64,000 nucleotides of DNA. It comes from Occultella glacieicola. Its GTDB lineage: Bacteria; Actinomycetota; Actinomycetes; Actinomycetales; Beutenbergiaceae. Made by a program: the position numbers and the translations under genes. The stretch lies in NCBI RefSeq assembly GCF_004353825.1, contig NZ_SMNA01000006.1, positions 414,923 through 478,922 on the forward strand, written 5' to 3'. The notes below the pieces were generated by a model. It was not told the DNA's origin. It saw nothing but the letters and a program-made list of their open reading frames with translations, and did not search any database. This document shows, piece by piece, positions 26,222-34,685 of the stretch; the first letter of the stretch is position 1, and each line of letters starts with the position of its first letter.

Positions 26222-27445
26222 TCACAGGTAGACGCGGTAGACCACGAGCGGACGGCCGCTGCCCTCGGGGTTGCGGGAGCCGACGTCGCGGGCGATCCCG
26301 GCCCGCTCCAGCCGGTTCAGGATGCGGCGTGCAGTACGCGGCTGCACGCCCAGGTGCTCGGACAGTTCACGGGTGGTGACCTCGGGGCTCGTGGCGTGCC
26401 TGAGGTAGTCCTGCAACCGCTGCAGCGTGCCCACCGAAAGCCCGGCCCGGTGCGCGAGCTGGCCGGTGTTGGCGCGCTGGTTCGACCGCGGGGTCGAGGT
26501 TCTCGACAGGGTCATGTCGATGTCGTTGCGCAGCGAGATCACTGCGGCGACCCGACCGAGTTGGCGGGCCCGGCCGAGCGCGCGGCGGGCGAGCGTGTGC
26601 GCCTCGGCACCGGAACCACCGAGCCCGAAACCGACCCGCAGCGTCGGGTACTGGGCCCGGAGCCGTTCGAGCATCGGCAGCTCGGTGAACTCCGCGGTCG
26701 CGTCCTCCAGCGGGCCGCGGGTGGTGACCACGAGGAACTCCCTGGACCCGGTGTGGATCAGGGACGCCCCGAGCGGGGCGAGCTCACCGGCGAGGGCGTG
26801 CTCGGCGTCGGCGGCTGCCTCCACGATGCCGAGCACGAGCTGCGCGTCGCCGCTGTCCATCGACTCCCGCTGCAGCCGGAGCCGGTTCACGGCGAGCCGG
26901 ATCGCGGAGCGGGCCGGCGCCAGCCGCACCGCTGGCTGGGTCTCGCCGATCTCGTCGTAGACCGAGCCCAGACAGGTCAGCGCGATCGACCCGGGGTCGT
27001 CCGCGTGCGCACGGCGGTGGAAGGCGACCAGGGTGGCGGCGTCGGTGCCCGGCGCGTACGGAAGCACCCGCACCGCGTCGGCCTGCACGCCCGCCTCGGC
27101 GAGGGTGCCGCGGGCCTCGTCCTCGTCGAGGGTGTCGATGCTCAGCGACGTGAGCTGCGTCCCCGCACGCAGCACCGTGACCAGCGCACTGAGCAGCACG
27201 GATCCGCTGTACTCCACGTACCCGGCGATCCGCCCGAGGAGCCCATGCGCCGACGCGATCTGGTACGGGACCACCCCGGTGAACAGTTGGATGTCGACGT
27301 CGGAGCCGAGCTCGCGCAGGACCTGCGGGGTCTCCCGCTCGTGTTCGTACGGGTGTGGGCGCGGTCGCATCCCGTCCATCCCGCCCACCACCTCGACCGT
27401 GCGCTCGACGAGGTCGTGCGGGCCGATCACCGCGACTGTGATCAT
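26222..27445 (-). CDS. Unrecognised sensor-type transcriptional regulator
   Basis: 407 aa. The N-terminal about 160 residues open MITVAVIGPHDLVERTVEVV and look like an alpha/beta ligand-binding domain. A middle part (about 175-305) with LVLGIVEAAADAEHAL, EFLVVTTRGPLEDA and LRVGFGLGGSGAEAHTLARR is like a degenerate GGDEF/cyclase-type fold. The C-terminus (about 325-405) is a winged helix (TTRELSEHLGVQPRTARRIL). GGAG precedes the ATG. It diverges from the DHDPS-like/GFO-IDH operon over 98 bp and probably controls it. Confidence 0.6.
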   Translation of the reverse strand: MITVAVIGPHDLVERTVEVVGGMDGMRPRPHPYEHERETPQVLRELGSDVDIQLFTGVVPYQIASAHGLLGRIAGYVEYSGSVLLSALVTVLRAGTQLTSLSIDTLDEDEARGTLAEAGVQADAVRVLPYAPGTDAATLVAFHRRAHADDPGSIALTCLGSVYDEIGETQPAVRLAPARSAIRLAVNRLRLQRESMDSGDAQLVLGIVEAAADAEHALAGELAPLGASLIHTGSREFLVVTTRGPLEDATAEFTELPMLERLRAQYPTLRVGFGLGGSGAEAHTLARRALGRARQLGRVAAVISLRNDIDMTLSRTSTPRSNQRANTGQLAHRAGLSVGTLQRLQDYLRHATSPEVTTRELSEHLGVQPRTARRILNRLERAGIARDVGSRNPEGSGRPLVVYRVYL

Positions 27446-27543
27446 GGACGCTCCTCGTGGTCCGGGTGCCCCATGGCCAACCGAGAGGCAACGTCGTAGT
27501 CCGTGCGGTCAGGGTAGTCGCGGACCGTGCCAGACTGTCGACC

Positions 27544-28554
27544 ATGCAGTCGCGCGCCGTGAACACCCCGGATCCCGACCGCGGCCCACTCGCCTGGCTG
27601 AGCGGCGTGGTCGCCGCCCCCCTCACCCCGTTCGACGCCAAGGGCAGGCTCCGGTCCGAGGAGTTCGCGGACTACGCCGTGCACCTCGTCCGCGCCGGTG
27701 TCAGCGGTCTCGCCGTAGGCGCGCACACCGGGCGCGGCGGGCTGCTCGCGCCGCAGGCGCACGCCGACCTGATCCGGGTCGCGCGAGCCACCGGTGTGCC
27801 CGTGGTCGCGACCGTCTGCCTGCCCGACGGCGCCAGGCCCGGTTCGCGCACAGAGGTCGAGCGGGTGCTGCTCGAGCGGGCGGACGCGGCCCCGGCCGCC
27901 GGTGCGTCCGCCGTGCTCTGCGTACCGCCGCCGGCGGCGCTCGACCCCGATCCGGCCTGGGTGGCGCGGCTGCACGAGTTGATCGCGGAGGCCACCGGAC
28001 TTCCGGTGCTCGCCTTCCTGCTCTACGAGGCAGCCGCGGGCAACGTCCGGTACGGCACCGACCACCTCGCGGCACTCTCCGGCGTCCCGGGCGTGACCGG
28101 GGTCAAGATCGCCACCCTCGACGACGCTGTGGCCGCGCAGGACGCCATCATCTGGCTCCGGCGCAACGCACCACGCCTGGCCGTGCTCACCGGTGAGGAC
28201 CGGATGTTCGGTCCCTCGCTGATGTGGGGCGCAACCGGTGCACTGGTGGGTATCGCGGCGGCGCGCGCGCATCTGTCGGTCGACCTGCTGCGGGCCTGGC
28301 AGGAGCACCGGCTCGCGGACTTCGTGGCCGCGTCCGACCGGCTCGACGCGTTCGCCCGGCTCACCTTCACAGCTCCGCTCCACGGCTACGTCCAAAGACT
28401 CGCCTGGGCGGCCGCGCACGAGGGCATCATGCCCCCGGGCCTCGCCCACGATCCCGGGGCCACCCCGGACGTGCTGGCCGAGCGCGAGGTGTTCCTCGCC
28501 GGCCTCGCCGGCCCGGGCGACGTCGCCCCGGTTGCCGCGGCCCCGTCGTGGTGA
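27544..28554 (+). CDS. Dihydrodipicolinate synthase/N-acetylneuraminate lyase family protein
   Basis: 336 aa TIM-barrel class I aldolase. GVVAAPLTPFDAKGRLRSEE opens the barrel, Tyr in FLLYEAAAG and Lys in VTGVKIATLDD are the catalytic pair (Schiff-base lysine). The substrate loop GAHTGRGGLLAP differs from the GTTGE of true DapA, so this is more likely a sugar-acid aldolase or dehydratase than lysine biosynthesis. It is coupled to the following oxidoreductase by a 4-bp overlap. Confidence 0.85.
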   Translation: MQSRAVNTPDPDRGPLAWLSGVVAAPLTPFDAKGRLRSEEFADYAVHLVRAGVSGLAVGAHTGRGGLLAPQAHADLIRVARATGVPVVATVCLPDGARPGSRTEVERVLLERADAAPAAGASAVLCVPPPAALDPDPAWVARLHELIAEATGLPVLAFLLYEAAAGNVRYGTDHLAALSGVPGVTGVKIATLDDAVAAQDAIIWLRRNAPRLAVLTGEDRMFGPSLMWGATGALVGIAAARAHLSVDLLRAWQEHRLADFVAASDRLDAFARLTFTAPLHGYVQRLAWAAAHEGIMPPGLAHDPGATPDVLAEREVFLAGLAGPGDVAPVAAAPSW

Positions 28555-29477
28555 CCGCGCGGATCGGCCTGGTCGGGCTCGAGACCAGCCACCCGGGCTC
28601 CTTCGTGCCGCTCCTGCGCGACCTCGGACACGAGGTGTCCGTGGTGCTGGACCCGGGCGAGTTGCGGGGCGCGGCGCACGCGGCACGGTTCGCCCGCGAG
28701 CACGGCGTCGCCCGGGTCGGGCGCGACCTCGAGGACGTGGCCGGGAACTGCGACGTCGCGATCCTGCTCGGAACCGACTGGGACCGCCACCTCGCCCAGG
28801 TCACCTCGCTGCGCGCCGCCGGGGTGGCCGTGCTCGTCGACAAGCCCGTGGCCGGTAGCGCGGGCGACCTGCGCGCGCTCGCCGCCGCGGCGGCGGCCGG
28901 GGAGCGTGGCGAGGGGCCACCGGTGACCGGCGGCTCGTCGTTGCGGACCGCGCCGGAGGCGCGCGCGTGGCGCGGTCGAGGGCAACGCGCACTCTCGGTC
29001 CGCACCGGCTGTACCGGGCACCCGCTGTACTACGGCGTGCACGCGACGAGCCTCGCCGTCGGGCTCCTCGGTGACGGCCTGGTGGCGGCTCGCGCCACCG
29101 GCACCGACCCGGGCGTGCTGGCCGGGGAACTGCGCCACGCAGACGGCGCCACGATCGTCGTCGAGGTCCCACGCCGGCCCGTGGGGGCGCCGTTCCGCGC
29201 CGAGGTGCGCACCGCCGTCGGCGGCGTCGACGTCATCGAGCCGGCCGGAGCCGGCCTGTACCGGCCGTTCCTGGCCGTCTGTCTGGAGCATCTGACCGGT
29301 CGCGGTCCGGCCCCGGCCGGGCCGCGAGGGCTCGTCGAGCCCGAGCTCGCCGTGCTCGCGATCGCGTGGTCCGCCGCCGCGGACACGCCCGGGGCGTGGG
29401 TCGACCTCGACGAGGTCCCGGACGAATGGCAGCCCTGGGCGGGGGCCGCGTTCACCGGTGAGTACCGGCCGCGGTAG
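28551..29477 (+). CDS. Gfo/Idh/MocA family oxidoreductase
   Basis: 308 aa. N-terminal Rossmann domain starts ARIGLVGLETSHPGSFVPLL, where the usual GxGxxG is altered to GLETSHPG; VAVLVDKPVAG is the conserved (E/D)KP motif. A C-terminal dimerisation domain follows. The GTG start overlaps the previous stop (GTGA); a GTG one codon earlier is equally possible. NAD(P)-dependent sugar oxidoreduction is expected; substrate unknown. Confidence 0.8.
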   Translation: MTARIGLVGLETSHPGSFVPLLRDLGHEVSVVLDPGELRGAAHAARFAREHGVARVGRDLEDVAGNCDVAILLGTDWDRHLAQVTSLRAAGVAVLVDKPVAGSAGDLRALAAAAAAGERGEGPPVTGGSSLRTAPEARAWRGRGQRALSVRTGCTGHPLYYGVHATSLAVGLLGDGLVAARATGTDPGVLAGELRHADGATIVVEVPRRPVGAPFRAEVRTAVGGVDVIEPAGAGLYRPFLAVCLEHLTGRGPAPAGPRGLVEPELAVLAIAWSAAADTPGAWVDLDEVPDEWQPWAGAAFTGEYRPR

Positions 29478-29492
29478 CACAAGTCCCTAGGA

Positions 29493-30476
29493 TCAGCTCG
29501 ACCGCGCACCGGCCGGCCGGTCGAGCGCCCCATCGCGGGCCGCCAGGCTCCGGCCGAAGTAGTCGTCGACGTCCACGAGCCCGAACTCGGCCATCACGTC
29601 GGCGACGCACAGGTCCTCGCGCTCCGCGGTCAGCAGCACCACCCCGACCTGACCGGGGTCGTGGAGGCGGACGCCGTCACCGTACTTGCGCTTGATATCG
29701 CCGAACTTCCGGCCGTTCTCGTCGATGTGGACGACGGCGTGGTCCAGGTTGATCCGGGTGGTGACCTCCGGGTAGTAGTTCGTGCTCGAGGCGACCACCT
29801 CCCCCACCGGGGAGACCACCGAGGACGGGTTCTGCGGCCAGACCGAGCCGACGAACCAGGACCGGCACGTGTAGGCCCAGTACTGCTGCATGAAGCCGCC
29901 GTGGTAGGCCGAGGAGAACAGGATGATCTCCGGGCGCAGTCGCGCGAGCTCGGTGAGCCCCGGGATGAAGTTCAGGTCGAAGCAGATCACCGGGGCGATG
30001 CGGCCGATGTCGGTCTCGATCACCGTCATCCGCTCGCCGTAGGACACCCCCCGAGTCCCGTGCTCGGGGATCGTCAGGTAGTTCTTGTCGTAGACGCCCA
30101 GGACCGTGCCGTCGATGCCGATCAGTTGCGTCGAGTTGCGCAACCGGCCCGCCTCGTCGATCCGGTAGCCGGAGTAGGCGATCCGGGTCCGATTGGCGGC
30201 CGCGAGCTCGGCGAGCGCGTCCCGCAGGTAGTCGCCCTTGTGCACGGTGAACTCGGCGATCTGCTCGATCGGGAAGTGCTGCAGCGGGTACCAGTGGGCC
30301 AGCGGCCGGTCGCCGTGCTCGGGCAGGACCACCAGGTCCGGACGATCGGGCAGCACCGTAGCGATCCGGGTGGTCCAGTGGTCGATCAGATCGTCGAGCA
30401 GCTTGCCGTGACCGATCGCGGGATCGGCGACGAACGGGAAGGACGTGACGCTGCTGACGGTCAGGTGCCGGGCCAT
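29493..30476 (-). CDS. Carbon-nitrogen hydrolase (nitrilase superfamily)
   Basis: 327 aa with the Glu-Lys-Cys triad: Glu in LVVLPEHGD, Lys in GVYDKNYLTIPEHG and Cys in APVICFDLNFIP. Amidase or carbamoylase activity is expected. ATG follows AGAGGGAG. Last gene of the LacI-headed operon (37324 to 29493), so it should act on the imported compound or a nitrogen-bearing intermediate. Confidence 0.88.
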   Translation of the reverse strand: MARHLTVSSVTSFPFVADPAIGHGKLLDDLIDHWTTRIATVLPDRPDLVVLPEHGDRPLAHWYPLQHFPIEQIAEFTVHKGDYLRDALAELAAANRTRIAYSGYRIDEAGRLRNSTQLIGIDGTVLGVYDKNYLTIPEHGTRGVSYGERMTVIETDIGRIAPVICFDLNFIPGLTELARLRPEIILFSSAYHGGFMQQYWAYTCRSWFVGSVWPQNPSSVVSPVGEVVASSTNYYPEVTTRINLDHAVVHIDENGRKFGDIKRKYGDGVRLHDPGQVGVVLLTAEREDLCVADVMAEFGLVDVDDYFGRSLAARDGALDRPAGARSS

Positions 30477-30506
30477 GGACGGGCTCCCTCTCTGGGGTGG
30501 TGGGGG

Positions 30507-31493
30507 TCAGGACAGGCGGGCATAGACGGCCGGGTCGATCGCGTGCTGGAGCCGATCGCCCGCGACGAATCGGGCGATCTCATCGACCGTGATCTGGCCC
30601 TGTCGCTCCCGGGCCTCGACCGTCGCGGCGCCCCGGTGCGGACTCAGGTAGACGTTGGGTAGGCCCCGCAGCGGGGAGTCCTCGGGCAGGGGTTCGCGGT
30701 GCAGGACATCCAGGCCGAAGCGCAACCGACCCGAGAGCGCCTCGGCCACCAGCGCGGCCTCCTCGACCAGCGCCGCGCGCGCGGTGTTGACCACCACGGC
30801 GCCGTCCGGCAGCAGGGCCAGTTCGGCTGCCCCCAGCATGCCGATGGTCTCCGCGGTGACCGGGGCGTGCAGCACCAGGACCTCGCTCCAGGCGAGCAGG
30901 TCCCGCAGATCAGCGCTGCCGACGCCGAGCGCGGCGGCGTCCTCGGCGCCCAGGTACGGGTCGGCGACCCGGACCCGGGCGGCGCCGAGTCCGCGGACCA
31001 TCGAGATGAACGAACGCCCGGTCCTGGACGCGCCGATCACGCCGATCCGCCGGTGCGCGAGCTCCCGCCCGTGCAGGCCGCCGATGGCGGGCCCGCCGTC
31101 GGGATCGCGCAGGGCGCGATCGAAGGTGTGCAACTCACGCAACAGCACCAGGCACATCGCCAGCGCCAGCTCCGCCACCCCGTCGGCCATCGCGGCCGAC
31201 GCCTGGCTGACGGCGCAGCCCTCGGGGACCCCGCCGTCGCCCAGGATCGGGCGCAGGGTGCCACCCGTGTGCGCGATCAGCCGGGGTCGGCGCCCCGGCG
31301 CCCACGTCGCCAGCGGCGGTGTGGCCCAGGAGGTGATCATGACGTCGAGGTCCACTCCGGCGAGCTCTGCGGCCAGCCGTTCGGGATCCAGGTGCAGGTG
31401 CAGGTCGCCGAGGGAGCGCAGAGCCTCGAGCTGGCTGGGCGTGAACAGCAGCGCCAGCAGTTCCGGGGTCGCGCTGACGTCGATCCGGGTCAC
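30507..31493 (-). CDS. D-isomer-specific 2-hydroxyacid dehydrogenase
   Basis: 328 aa. The NAD-binding loop is GVIGASRTGRSF, and the catalytic Arg, Glu and His lie in VNTARAALVEE, DVLHREPLPEDSP and LSPHRGAAT. The GTG overlaps the upstream permease stop (GTGA), so translation is coupled. Reduces a 2-keto acid or oxidises a 2-hydroxy acid derived from the imported substrate. Confidence 0.9.
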   Translation of the reverse strand: MTRIDVSATPELLALLFTPSQLEALRSLGDLHLHLDPERLAAELAGVDLDVMITSWATPPLATWAPGRRPRLIAHTGGTLRPILGDGGVPEGCAVSQASAAMADGVAELALAMCLVLLRELHTFDRALRDPDGGPAIGGLHGRELAHRRIGVIGASRTGRSFISMVRGLGAARVRVADPYLGAEDAAALGVGSADLRDLLAWSEVLVLHAPVTAETIGMLGAAELALLPDGAVVVNTARAALVEEAALVAEALSGRLRFGLDVLHREPLPEDSPLRGLPNVYLSPHRGAATVEARERQGQITVDEIARFVAGDRLQHAIDPAVYARLS

Positions 31494-32344
31494 TTGATGC
31501 CGCTCATCGTCACGCCGCGCACGAAGTAGCGCTGCATGATCAGGAAGATGATGAAGATCGGGACGAACGTGATCAGGGCGCCGGCCATCGTCACGGCCAA
31601 CGACGTCTGCTCCTCGTTCAGTGAAGAGAGCCCGACGGTCAACGTGTACTTCGCGGACGCCGTGTTCGCGACCAGCGGCCAGAGGAAGTCGTTCCAGTGC
31701 CACAGGAACACGAACACCCCGAGCGTGGCCAGGATCGGCTTCGTCTGCGGCAGGATGATCTGCCAGAAGATCCGCAACTCCCCCGCCCCGTCGATGCGGG
31801 CGGCCTCGATCAACTCGTTCGGGATCCCGGCGATGAACTGCCGCATCAGGAACAACGCCTGGACGTTCGCGATGGTGGGCAGGATCAGTCCCCAGTGGGT
31901 GTTCAACCCGCCGAGCTCCGAGATCAGGATGAACTTCGGGATCAGGGTGAGGTGGTAGGGCACCATCAGCATCGCGACCATGACCAGGAACACCACGTTC
32001 CGGCCCGGGAAGCTCAGCTTCGCGAACGCGTAGGCGGCCATCGATGCCAGCGCGAGCACGAGCACCACCGAGACCACGGCGTAGATCGCGGTGTTGATGA
32101 TCCACGTCGTCATCTCCCCGCGGGAGAGCAGCCGGCCGAACTCGCTGAAGTCCCAGGACTGTGGCCACAACGAGCGCGGCAGGTCGATCGCCTGCCCGGG
32201 CTGCACCGAGATGACCAGCATCACGAAGAACGGGAACAGGGTGATCATCGCCACGATGATCAGGGGCAGGTGGGCCGAGGCCGTGCGCCACCAGGGTCGC
32301 CGGCGCCGCGGCGGGTGTGTGGGTCTCATCGCCGTGTCCGTCAT
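31490..32344 (-). CDS. Carbohydrate ABC transporter permease (MalG type)
   Basis: 284 aa, six helices; EAA loop PNELIEAARIDGAGELRIFW at about residues 180-200 and the C-terminal GVTMSGIK typical of the subfamily. Start codon shares one base with the stop of the MalF-type gene. No ATPase in the operon; a shared ATPase is assumed. Confidence 0.92.
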   Translation of the reverse strand: MTDTAMRPTHPPRRRRPWWRTASAHLPLIIVAMITLFPFFVMLVISVQPGQAIDLPRSLWPQSWDFSEFGRLLSRGEMTTWIINTAIYAVVSVVLVLALASMAAYAFAKLSFPGRNVVFLVMVAMLMVPYHLTLIPKFILISELGGLNTHWGLILPTIANVQALFLMRQFIAGIPNELIEAARIDGAGELRIFWQIILPQTKPILATLGVFVFLWHWNDFLWPLVANTASAKYTLTVGLSSLNEEQTSLAVTMAGALITFVPIFIIFLIMQRYFVRGVTMSGIK

Positions 32345-33285
32345 CAGTCGTCGTCCTTGAGGTAGAGGCGCTGGATGGCCGAGACGATCAGGGTGATCAC
32401 CAGCAGGACCACACCGGCTGCGCTGGCGTACCCGAAGTTGAAGTAGCCGAAGCCCTGGTCGTAGATCATGAAGACCAACGAGTAGCTCGCCGTCACCGGT
32501 CCACCACCGGTCATGACGTAGATGAGGTCGAAGACCTGGAACGAGGACACGATCTCCAGGATCACGACGAAGAACAGCGGGCGCCGCAGTCCCGGCAGCG
32601 TGATGTGTCGGAATCGCTGCCACGCGTTCGCGCCGTCCAGGCTCGCGGCCTCGTAATAGTCCTGCGGGATGTCCAGCATGCCCGCCATCAGGATCAGCAT
32701 GTCGTAGCCGAACCGGGACCACATGGCGACCACGGCCAGGGAGGGCAGGACCGCGATGCTGCTCGCCAACCACGGCACCGGTCCGACCCCGAAGACTCCG
32801 AGGAACCAGTTCAGCGGGCCCTCGGAGGAGTAGATCCACTGCCAGATGACCGCCGTCGTGACCAGGCTCGTGATCACCGGGAGGAAGAAGGCCGCCCGAT
32901 ACACCTTGATGCCACGGATCGACCTCGAGGCGAGGTGCGCCATGAACAGCGACACGACGACCACCAGCGGGACCGCGATGACCGAGTAGACGATCGTGAC
33001 CCGCAGCGCGTTCCAGAACAGGTCGTCACCGAACAGCCGCTCGAAGTTGTCACCCCCGACCCAGGAGATGTCCCCGGTCAGGGAGTAGTCGGACAGGCTC
33101 AGTCCGAGCCCGCCGAACGCCGGCAGGATTCGGAACGCCAGGAAGATCAGCAGGTAGGGCAGGACGAAGATCATCGCGATCGTCGTCGCCCTGCGTCGAG
33201 CGGCCCGCCGGGATCCGCGGGGGGACGACGGCGCCGCGATCGTCTGTTTGGGTGGTCCCGCGACGCGGGTCTGCTGGACTGTCAT
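32344..33285 (-). CDS. Carbohydrate ABC transporter permease (MalF type)
   Basis: 313 aa, six helices after a basic N-terminus. EAA loop QDYYEAASLDGANAWQRFRH at about residues 215-235, followed by YVMTGGGPVTASYS. ATG has AAAGGAA upstream. Separated from the binding-protein gene by a strong hairpin. Confidence 0.92.
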   Translation of the reverse strand: MTVQQTRVAGPPKQTIAAPSSPRGSRRAARRRATTIAMIFVLPYLLIFLAFRILPAFGGLGLSLSDYSLTGDISWVGGDNFERLFGDDLFWNALRVTIVYSVIAVPLVVVVSLFMAHLASRSIRGIKVYRAAFFLPVITSLVTTAVIWQWIYSSEGPLNWFLGVFGVGPVPWLASSIAVLPSLAVVAMWSRFGYDMLILMAGMLDIPQDYYEAASLDGANAWQRFRHITLPGLRRPLFFVVILEIVSSFQVFDLIYVMTGGGPVTASYSLVFMIYDQGFGYFNFGYASAAGVVLLVITLIVSAIQRLYLKDDD

Positions 33286-33306
33286 GTCTTCCTTTCGACG
33301 GTCGGA

Positions 33307-33341
33307 GGTGCGACCGCCCCGGCCACCGGGGCGGTCGCACC
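33307..33341 (-). promoter_or_regulatory. Strong hairpin between binding-protein and permease genes
   Basis: Perfect 16-bp stem (GGTGCGACCGCCCCGG / CCGGGGCGGTCGCACC) with a 3-nt loop, 6 bp after the binding-protein stop and 21 bp before the permease ATG. Lacks a T-run downstream on the coding strand, so probably mRNA stabilising or a partial terminator that sets the binding-protein/channel ratio. Same layout as at 14662. Confidence 0.65.
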
Positions 33342-33347
33342 AGGGGG

Positions 33348-34631
33348 TCAGCCGCCGGTACGGGCGAGGACGCCCTCGATCTCCTCGGCGGCGCCGTCCA
33401 TCGCGGCCTGCGGCTCGGCCTGGCCGAGCAGCACCGACTGGACCGCGGGCTTGAGGACGTTCATGATCTCGGTGCCACCGGGGGCCTGCGGGTCGACGAT
33501 CCCCCGGTCCAGGTACTGCGCCAGTTGGGCGTTCGGCGAGTCCTCCGGGTACAGGTCCGTCACCGACAGCCGCGGGGAGAGCTGGTCCCGCTCCGGGAGG
33601 AACTCCGCGAGGAACGCAGGGCTGGTGACGAACCGGATCCACTCGTGAGCAGCCTCGTTGTCCGCGGAGCCCTCGAAGAGGGCGTACCCACCGACGTTGC
33701 CGTAGCTGGTCGACTCCGTGTTCTCGATCGGCGGGCCCACGACGAGCTGCTCCTCGGTGAGGCCGTACTGGGTCAGCGAGGCCACCGAGCGGGCGAACAG
33801 CATCGCCACCTCACCGCGGGCGATCGGGCTGGTCTCGACCGGCAGGTCGGTGGTGAGCGCGTCCCGCGGCGTGTAGTCGTTGTCGACGAGGAAACTGATG
33901 AAGTCGAGGGCCTCGATCGCCTCCGGACCGTTCACGGTGACCTCACCGTCGGCGTTCAGGACCCGCCCGCCGGAGGCCCAGAGCAGCGGGTAGAAGCTGC
34001 CGTTCAGGGTCATGGAGGGGGCCGCGTCGTACTGGGTGATGTAGTAGCCCTCGTCGGCGAGCATCGGGGCGAGTTCGCGGACCTCCTCGAACGTCGTCGG
34101 GTAGTCCTCCTCGGAGATTCCGACGGCGTCCCACACGTCGCGCACGTAGATCGTGGTCGACATGCCGACCAGGGTGGGCACCGCGTACAGGGTCCCGTCG
34201 ACGCTCAGGGTCTCGAGGGCGTTGGGCAGGAAGTCGTCGGAGTCCTCGGCGATGATCGAGGAGACGTCGGTGAAGATGCCCTGGCTTCCGTAGGAGTAAA
34301 CGTCCGAGGGTAGGACGTAGGTGACGTCCGGTGTCGTGTTGCCGGCGATGCCGGTCTGGAGCCGCTCGGCCCGACCGTCCCACGGCACGATCTCCACCGT
34401 GACCTCGACGTCCGGGTGCATCTCGGTGAACTCGGCGATCTTGGCGTCCCAGAACTCGCGTTCGGCGTCACCGGCGATCGGCGGGTACCACATGGTGACC
34501 TCACCGGAGAGCGTCCCGTCGCCGCCGGTCTCGCCACCTCCTCCGCCGGTCTCGTCGTCATCGCCGGAGCTGCAGGCCGCCAGACCGAACACCGCCGCCA
34601 GGCCGGCGGCGATCAGTGTCTTGCTTCTCAT
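33348..34631 (-). CDS. Extracellular sugar-binding lipoprotein of ABC importer
   Basis: 427 aa; lipobox LAAC (Cys 20), Gly/Asp/Glu-rich linker and a family 1 binding-protein fold (GEVTMWYPPIAGDAEREFWD, GTLYAVPTLVGMSTTIYVRD). ATG preceded by GAGGAA. A three-codon upstream ORF (ATG AGA TGA, 34650-34642) lies in the leader. Delivers the substrate to the permeases 32344 and 31490. Confidence 0.92.
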   Translation of the reverse strand: MRSKTLIAAGLAAVFGLAACSSGDDDETGGGGGETGGDGTLSGEVTMWYPPIAGDAEREFWDAKIAEFTEMHPDVEVTVEIVPWDGRAERLQTGIAGNTTPDVTYVLPSDVYSYGSQGIFTDVSSIIAEDSDDFLPNALETLSVDGTLYAVPTLVGMSTTIYVRDVWDAVGISEEDYPTTFEEVRELAPMLADEGYYITQYDAAPSMTLNGSFYPLLWASGGRVLNADGEVTVNGPEAIEALDFISFLVDNDYTPRDALTTDLPVETSPIARGEVAMLFARSVASLTQYGLTEEQLVVGPPIENTESTSYGNVGGYALFEGSADNEAAHEWIRFVTSPAFLAEFLPERDQLSPRLSVTDLYPEDSPNAQLAQYLDRGIVDPQAPGGTEIMNVLKPAVQSVLLGQAEPQAAMDGAAEEIEGVLARTGG

Positions 34632-34685
34632 GGGTCATTCCTCATCTCATCGTTGAAATCGGTACTGCTCGTGTTCCCCGGGGTC

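Noticed and set aside
32344..33348. 33307-33341 hairpin as a full terminator
   Set aside because: No T-run follows on the coding strand and the permease genes directly downstream have no other promoter visible.
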